In this document: one piece after another, positions 60,801-64,000 of the stretch
Layout of the letters: the number at the start of each line of letters is the position of its first letter
How positions within the stretch are numbered: the stretch's first letter is position 1
NCBI GenBank assembly: GCA_004352715.1
Contig: SCFE01000031.1
Coordinates: forward strand, 1,547,444 to 1,611,443
Reading direction: 5' to 3'
DNA: 64,000 nucleotides
DNA from: Hofstenia miamia
Lineage: Eukaryota; Xenacoelomorpha; Acoela
Translations under genes and position numbers: made by a program
The notes under the pieces: generated by a model
Seen by the model: only the letters and a program-made list of their open reading frames with translations
What the model was told of the DNA's origin: nothing
Databases searched by the model: none

Positions 60801-63543
60801 GCAATGTGTTTTTCTTTGTTTGCCGCTCAAAGCGATAAATACATTCGATTTCGTTGTTTACAAAGTTAACTTTGAGTGTCTGTCTTATTATTGCGTTGTT
60901 CTATTTTTATCCTTTTCTTACTCGAGTGTTTTTTCGCTGAAATGCTTCAACTGCGCTTTCTATTCTAGTGAAAGACGGCATGTAAATTACACGGTCATTA
61001 AACGTTCATGGATTTTTCCCATTTCGAATATCAGCATTGTCTGGTGCTGTAAACAGGTCCATGGTTTGGCTAGTATGAATATGAATGTTCGATTTTATGT
61101 TCTCCGTCACATCAATTATAGCTAAACTTGTTTATATACATGCGAAATTTGGATACTGAATTTACAAAAGGTGCAGCTTAATTCTTATTTATCCCTATCT
61201 CGGCTGGGCCTTTTTTCTCCCAAAAACCGAGGAGGTGCACCAACGTCACCCCTCATAAAATCATTTGTATTCATCACCAAGCAGTGAAACTTGGCAGGTC
61301 TATAGCTTACATATGCAGGAATACTAAGAGAAAAATAATCGATATTCTGGTGCTTTGACATCATAATGGGTGTTGACGTCAGCAAATTGACTGCAATGCA
61401 AAAACTTTTGAAAAATGTATTCTGAAGACCACAACAAAGCTAATAATTGTATTGTTAACAATATTTTAGGAAAAGTATTAAAATATCAGGATTAAATCTT
61501 TCAAATTAGAGATATAATTTTTTTTCTCTAGCCAAGGGGTCCTTCCTCAACAGGTTAAGAATCAGTAGCAAGGGTGCAATATTATTTTTTCAAAAATTAG
61601 TTTTTAAAATATTTTTCAACTGTAAATAAATTAATGCAATTTTGTGCTGTTATTGTTTGTGAAAATAATACTTTGGAGGATAAACCGTTTATTCGATAAC
61701 CCCAATTATCAATTTATCCAAAAGATGTATGTCCCAAAAATTTGGATTTAAGATTCACAAGTGACAGTTTTTTGCTGTGGTAATTGAAAGCATATCTTGA
61801 TTTGCTGAATTATCGCTCGGGCACTTTTGATGTAGGCTCAAATAGTTTCAGCTTTTGTCCAATAATTGAAATTAAACAATAAATTGTTTGTATTTTTTAA
61901 ATTTATAAATAAATTATTTCAAAATGTATTTATTAATTATTTTTTCAATAACTATTTTTTTCGCACCAATTTTTACAGAAAAAAATTGTAAAGAAAAAGT
62001 TTTTTGAACAAAAGTAAGCTTTCACAAAATGCAATCGTCTGTTTTTAGCAGCAAATCGATTGGTAACATCTTGAATTAAAGTGAACTATTTTAAATTTTA
62101 AGGAAAAGGGGTTTTCATTACTATTATATTCTTCAGAAATATTCATATTAAAACAGCACAATGTTTTCAATTATGTTATGTTACTTCATTAACAATTACA
62201 CTTCAATTTTGAAACTGAACTTCTTTAGAACTCCAAATGCGAACGCCGTTACTTTGGGTAAAGCATTGGTGGCAAAATTCGATTTTGTGGCGCGTCACTA
62301 CAAGGAGCTGACTGTGAGAGAAGGCGAAGTTCTGGAAGTAAGTAGATTCACGTCTATCACATCTCACGTGTCATGTCCAATTCATACTTCGTTATACAGC
62401 AATTATTTCTAAAAAAATGAAATTGTCTTACAGATAAATTTAGATTTTGGACAATTCAAAGCAGTGGTGGGTGGCAAAAAATGCCTCCGGTCAAACAGGA
62501 TTTGTACCGAATACGATTTTCTCAGCCAATGTTTCAATTCAACTACCTCCTAATGATTTGGTTGTCAATGGGGGATTACCTCCTACATTTCATCATCACA
62601 TGCATGAGGTTGTTGAAAAGGTGAGTATATTTTTTAAAACTTTTACGCATTAGCATTGTACTTAACTGCCAAATAGAAATAAATTAGTTGTATTGTTGGT
62701 ACACTACTTTCTAAATAATTTTCTAATGAAATTTTATTGATAATTTTCTTATATCCAGCTGCATGTTGGTATAGAAGTTCGGTATTTCTATCTTCATCAA
62801 AAATTGTATATGCATGTCCCAATCAGTATTTATATACACGTTTTCAATGGGGAAATTATCTTCAAAGTCTTTGATATCGTAAAACAATTTCAGTTTCAAT
62901 TTTTTTGATCAAATTTTAAAAGAGGCGAAACATAATTTTTTAAAAATTCGATCATTAGATACATGCGTTTCGAATGACATTTTATTGGCATGTATTTGTA
63001 AACTAAAATTTCTGTAATTTATAGAGTTACAGTTTATCAAAATAAGCCTTAATCAATAGTCTTAAAGGAACTATGAATCAAAATTTTAATACAAATTAGG
63101 AAGCTCTAGTCAAATTTTTGAAACTTTCATGAGTCAAGAATGACTTCTTAATATAAATTGTATATATTATTTTAAATTATTATTTTACCCCACATTGTTG
63201 AGCTCACTTAACTTTTGTAAATCTTTTGATTGCACATAGCAATTTCTCTCATTTCAGGTAAATCAGGAAAAAGAAAATGAAATAATGGGTGCAATTCAAA
63301 ATGGCAAAACTCAGAAACCAACACCAACATCAATTGATTATTCAGCAGTCGCATCGCCGCCGCCACCTCCTCCACCACCCGTTGCTACAATAACGTCTGT
63401 ACCTCCACCACCAGCTGCTCCAGCTGCACCGCCACCTCCGCTTCCTCCAAATGCACCAGCACCACCTCCACCACCACCGATTTGTCCAGCTAATCAACCA
63501 ACAAACTTTAAAAAACCATCTCAAAAAGCGGCTCCACGAAAAG
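30685..63543 (+). CDS. EPS8: EPS8-family actin regulator, 18 exons, 3' end beyond window
   Basis: Exons assembled by homology and exact phase: 30685-30721, 32996-33071, 33699-33852, 34170-34331, 34404-34556, 34600-34673, 39103-39197, 41042-41083, 41132-41257, 41603-41824, 41871-41959, 42065-42288, 42818-42971, 43762-43899, 45186-45274, 62229-62337, 62444-62620 and 63258-63543; 802 codons, then phase 1 into the next exon. EPS8 proteins link receptor and Rac signalling to actin capping and bundling. In order: N-terminal tail with RRQRKDSQGSSGSE; PTB domain (~86-205); linker; central EPS8 helical domain (~320-515, RDIQMLNHCFDDIDYF to WEPPELPE); SH3 (~623-680, ALVAKFDFVARHYKELTV, WWVAKNASGQTGFVPN); polyproline (~735-775). 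The C-terminal actin-binding region is missing because the window ends. Donors are GT throughout; 16 of 17 acceptors are TAG. Least certain are the first exon and the 3' end of exon 14. The first ATG (MANYGERDPNSQ) is chosen because its phase fits exon 2. Confidence 0.93.
31522..31572. repeat. TA microsatellite
   Basis: Alternating TA runs interrupted by CTA, immediately left of the mariner-like relic at 31582. A second short TA run lies at ~30270-30290. Confidence 0.8.
31582..32329 (+). mobile_element. Degenerate mariner-like transposon in EPS8 intron 1
   Basis: The left end (TAGGGGGCTTCATAAATACT then AACATATTTT) and the reverse-complemented right end (TACCGAGTGGTTAATAAATA then CTGACATATTTT) form imperfect inverted repeats next to TA dinucleotides. 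Inside, the plus strand keeps transposase traces: HYGAPPHYAVSMRNIL, DLSPVDYYF and HNFKFNDIDGLKQN. Much of the transposase is deleted (element only ~750 bp) and several stops are present. Its inverted repeats differ from those of the 23.7-kb element, so it is a different family. Confidence 0.7.
34170..34673 (+). CDS. EPS8: EPS8-like gene, PTB-domain exons 4-6
   Basis: Three exons encode HLADFTVSMSSAVLTVDDAV, RKLKLMDYKGNLWSQEMQM, LLVDLETG, ELIERFPFNCFSQAQ, ILALVIQDSSQRKP, IYLFQCEQAP and ADEILNDIDQAFHNYRQLP. This follows the vertebrate EPS8 PTB order (VDDGIRKLKLLDAKGKVW, DLES..ELENFPL, LALVCKEP, LHLFQCDEVK, EDIESA). The introns are only 72 and 43 bp, the latter among the shortest in the window. 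The domain binds NPxY-type motifs in partners. Confidence 0.95.
35859..37403. repeat. Second copy of the 7507-9077 segment
   Basis: 1545 bp, contiguous with flanking intron sequence on both sides, hence the likelier true location. It differs from 7507-9077 by two substitutions and two indels as far as I can align by eye. No gene content beyond the MITE-like part. Confidence 0.9.
36549..36895. mobile_element. Candidate hAT-type MITE (347 bp), copy 2
   Basis: The copy of 8195-8541 inside the duplicated segment; same imperfect ends (TAGTGCTCC / GAGCCCTA). One base differs (CGTTATTCAAG). It is not independent evidence of mobility, because the flanks are duplicated too. Confidence 0.45.
37698..37765 (+). 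other. Degenerate tRNA-Ile-like sequence or tRNA-derived SINE fragment
   Basis: GGAG-AGCTGGTTAGCA-CTCC (37700-37719) resembles a tRNA D-arm with box A wording. It is followed by CC-TTGATAA-GG with anticodon GAT at 37724-37726. A box-B-like GGGTCTAAAAC follows at the right distance. The T-arm and acceptor stem do not pair well, so it is not a working tRNA. Confidence 0.3.
41603..42971 (+). CDS. EPS8: EPS8-like gene, central EPS8 domain exons 10-13
   Basis: The four exons encode KVERDIQMLNHCFDDIDYF and RLRKASDAFNDLSKRK, then IAVIRAKAPHQADYVDALSK, NIYEPSASDLVHCILKPLF, SPLFSFQTLELLD and KERFVPPYKPSFRDGWEPPE. All match the conserved helical block of EPS8 (DRDVQILNHILDDIEFF; LRAKPPPPDEF; NPSAADLVHFLFTPL; PPYVPRFRNGWEPP). 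No stop or frameshift is present, so the domain is intact. Confidence 0.95.
43762..45274 (+). CDS. EPS8: EPS8-like gene, linker exons 14-15
   Basis: Exon 14 begins after TTATTTAG with ASIEMPSPQKPENTNLEKKL and reads to about SSKQN|gttagc (43899); this donor is weak, and GTCTTC at 43917 would also keep phase. Exon 15 (45186-45274) gives LPESINVVSPPNFSTHPGYE and APSPPKPPI, with donor AA|gtgagt. It joins in phase to exon 16 some 17 kb away as PPKPPIKTPNANAV. The region is low-complexity linker between the central domain and SH3. Confidence 0.75.
46244..46377. repeat. 1.3 copies of the 104-bp unit at the left side
   Basis: One full unit (ATCATAGCAG…ACATCTGG) and 30 bases of the next match the main array. 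The flank to the left (TTTTCTTCC) is unique, so this marks the original left boundary of the array. Confidence 0.9.
46378..46420. repeat. 43-bp exact copy of 44538-44580 at a gap edge
   Basis: The sequence from AATCTTCCACATTTAG to ATAAGACATA is identical to 44538-44580 and stops at the N-run. It interrupts the satellite unit mid-repeat. A gap-filling or misjoin artefact is likelier than a biological insertion. Confidence 0.85.
46421..46656. other. Assembly gap (236 N)
   Basis: N-run inside the hAT-like composite; it is followed by a TA microsatellite. Confidence 0.99.
46657..47740. other. Unique contig between two gaps inside the satellite
   Basis: 1.08 kb of AT-rich, non-coding sequence bounded by a 236-N run and a single N, with 104-bp units on both sides. 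Nothing in it relates to the hAT-like ends or the satellite. It may belong elsewhere. Confidence 0.5.
47741..54357. repeat. 104-bp satellite array, about 64 units
   Basis: The period is 104 bp: identical lines recur every 1560 bp, which is 15 units. From 47742 to ~54314 every unit I compared is identical; only the last is altered (CAGGTATC, GGGAGCAATAACAACATCTG). Total length 6616 bp, 63.6 units. Because 104 is not a multiple of three the array has no long frame. The unit boundary, ATCATAG…ACATCTGG, matches the single-copy edges at 46244 and 54885. Position 47741 is an N, so the left junction is unresolved. Confidence 0.97.
54358..54566. repeat. Right-flank segment, copy 1 (ends in exon-like motif)
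   Basis: This segment is homologous to 54886-55070 and to 55320-55436 (shared AACATCTG…CAAACATTGA, TTTTGATTTTTTATGA, CATGAAATAATAATGTATA). It ends at the gap with TTTTCAG followed by CTGCCAGTATACATGGCCAG. Confidence 0.75.
54567..54751. other. Assembly gap (185 N)
   Basis: N-run between two diverged copies of the same segment; the collapse or order of copies here is uncertain. Confidence 0.99.
54752..55122. repeat. 1.3 satellite units plus right-flank segment, copy 2, ending in a hAT-like terminus
   Basis: Satellite sequence continues to ACATCTGG at 54885, then the right flank follows to CCGGTATCCGG and ATCCGGATCCCATCCATA at 55122. That end resembles the CATCCCTA terminus with one change, suggesting an older end of the same element family. 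Confidence 0.7.
55214..56080. mobile_element. Inner 867-bp hAT-like unit
   Basis: It starts TAGGGATGGGATCCGGATAT and ends CCGGCACATCCCTA. It includes one diverged copy of the 104-bp unit region (55240-55325) and the exon-like TTTTTTCAG|CATCCAGCATAC at 55392-55412. Its left flank TTACTTAT does not match GTCAACAA at its right, so it shares its right end with the larger composite. Confidence 0.6.
56977..57101. repeat. 63-bp tandem duplication
   Basis: TACGCGTACACCCGTTGCTC through ATACATTTTC occurs twice, 63 bp apart, with no mismatch. It is a local duplication in intron 15; no function is evident. Confidence 0.95.
57841..59265. repeat. 712-bp exact direct duplication separated by one N
   Basis: 57841-58552 and 58554-59265 read identically (both begin TTGCTAAACTTATACTTGG and end GAATCTAAAGAC), with a lone N at 58553. 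This is the pattern of two overlapping contigs abutted without merging the overlap. The content is non-coding. Confidence 0.95.
59385..59820 (+). pseudogene. Tc1-like transposase relic
   Basis: Plus-strand frames give WQKEIAKLLNVPKSSVGIII (helix-turn-helix of Tc1 transposases), then broken GPAFPYLSSHVISGDTTRLE and WCKEHPNVYR. The C-terminal DDE region is absent or unrecognisable. Stops between motifs show it is dead. Ends of the element were not found. Confidence 0.55.
59821..62160. other. Intron 15 distal part, no recognised features
   Basis: A 123-codon open stretch at 60754-61125 begins with GTG and has no similarity I recognise. The rest is AT-rich. Confidence 0.4.
62229..62620 (+). CDS. 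EPS8: EPS8-like gene, SH3-domain exons 16-17
   Basis: Exon 16 ends GEVLE|gtaagt and exon 17 starts ILDNSKQWWVAKNASGQTG, giving an SH3 fold with ALVAKFDF (first strand), the acidic RT-loop ELTVREGEVLEI, the WW pair and GFVPN. EPS8 SH3 domains are known for binding PxxDY ligands; whether that holds here cannot be read directly. Exon 17 continues into a HHHMHEVVEK linker. Confidence 0.95.
63258..63543 (+). CDS. EPS8: EPS8-like gene, polyproline exon 18
   Basis: The only CAG acceptor in the two genes precedes VNQEKENEIMGAIQNGKTQK, then runs of four to eight prolines (SPPPPPPPPVAT, APAAPPPPLPPNAPAPPPPP) suited to profilin/SH3/EVH1 binding, and KKPSQKAAPRK before G|gtattt. The next exon is outside the recognisable sequence; 63544-64000 contains no further exon I can support. 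Confidence 0.9.
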
Positions 63544-64000
63544 GTATTTTTTTAGACTTCATCGATTCACCAATGTGGTAGTTTAGCTTTAAACCACTTG
63601 TCAGCTGCTGGTAAGCGCATGCCTAGTTATGCAGTAGTTTTAGTCTTTTATAGCAAATCTCATTTTTGCTTATACCATAAGCATTTTTTAATACGCCTGT
63701 TCATTTTTTGATCATTGACCATTTGACTTAGAGCTGCCATCAAATACGCTAAGATACTTTTGTATTTTGGTACTATATTTCATCATGTTGTAGTTTGTTT
63801 GCAGATATAAGACTGTTTGATTTTCAATTATATTTTATTAATAAAAAACCGTAATTCATGATAACCAAACACCGTTTAGCACTAGTCTGGAAGGTACATG
63901 GTTGCGGGTTTCTTATCTATCAGTAATGTTCTTATTTCTTAAAAATTGTATAAATTTTGCAAACGAGCAAGCAAACTCAATTACGTTTACTTTTGGCATT
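63544..64000 (+). other. EPS8 intron 18 (start), no exon seen
   Basis: The donor G|gtattt at 63544 opens an intron that runs to the window end. No acceptor followed by EPS8-like coding sequence is visible. Confidence 0.6.

Larger units (their letters stand above)
45275..62228 (+). other. EPS8 intron 15 (about 17 kb, with gaps)
   Basis: This is by far the longest intron. It holds the hAT-like composite with its 104-bp satellite, a 63-bp tandem duplication, a 712-bp duplication around a single N, and a Tc1-like relic. No host exon is needed inside it, since exon 15 joins exon 16 in phase. In 59.8-62.2 kb nothing is recognised beyond AT-rich sequence. Confidence 0.7.

Noticed and set aside
60754-61125. 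123-codon open frame beginning with GTG
   Set aside because: No AUG start, no recognised domain, and it sits in an intron. Its reverse strand gives a broken polar frame of unknown origin.
63342-63524. Antisense Trp/Arg-rich frame
   Set aside because: It is the shadow of the EPS8 polyproline codons on the other strand.

Overview
The window is AT-rich invertebrate (metazoan) nuclear DNA. The two host genes are spliced and have animal domain architectures, introns run from about 40 bp to 17 kb, and most of the rest is decayed transposable elements. The phylum cannot be fixed from the sequence. Nearly every inferred 3' splice site ends in TAG (23 of 24), a strong lineage trait.

Layout. 1-10.8 kb is a gap-rich retrotransposon graveyard: fragments of at least four non-LTR elements on both strands, cut by four N-runs of 886-1000 bases. 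It includes a 1.57-kb contig (7507-9077) that is nearly identical to 35859-37403 and is probably a misplaced second haplotype. 12.6-16.1 kb holds a nearly intact L2/CR1-like LINE with one long frame: hydrophobic leader, 2A-like NPGP motif, APE endonuclease, reverse transcriptase, and a TTATC-repeat tail. 17.7-26.1 kb (minus strand) is a complete LUC7L3-type splicing-factor gene of seven coding exons (380 aa). A Tc1/mariner-type element sits in its fourth intron, and a small ORF with a signal-peptide-like start sits antisense in its fifth. 26.2-30.7 kb is intergenic, with a dead reverse transcriptase and a short inverted-repeat element. From 30.7 kb to beyond the window end (plus strand) lies an EPS8-family gene. 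I assemble 18 coding exons (802 codons) covering the N-terminus, PTB domain, central EPS8 domain, SH3 domain and a polyproline segment; the C-terminal actin-binding region lies beyond 64 kb.

The most unusual structure is in the roughly 17-kb EPS8 intron between 45274 and 62229. A 10.3-kb composite flanked by an exact 8-bp duplication (GTCAACAA) and TAGGGATG/CATCCCTA ends looks like a hAT-type transposon. Inside it a 104-bp unit is repeated about 64 times with essentially no divergence. The unit is derived from what looks like an old coding fragment of the element.

The two host genes are divergently arranged about 4.5 kb apart. LUC7L3 acts in U1 snRNP 5' splice-site selection. EPS8 acts in receptor-to-actin signalling. 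Nothing suggests they work together. Several duplications border N characters and are best read as assembly artefacts. They are flagged as such.
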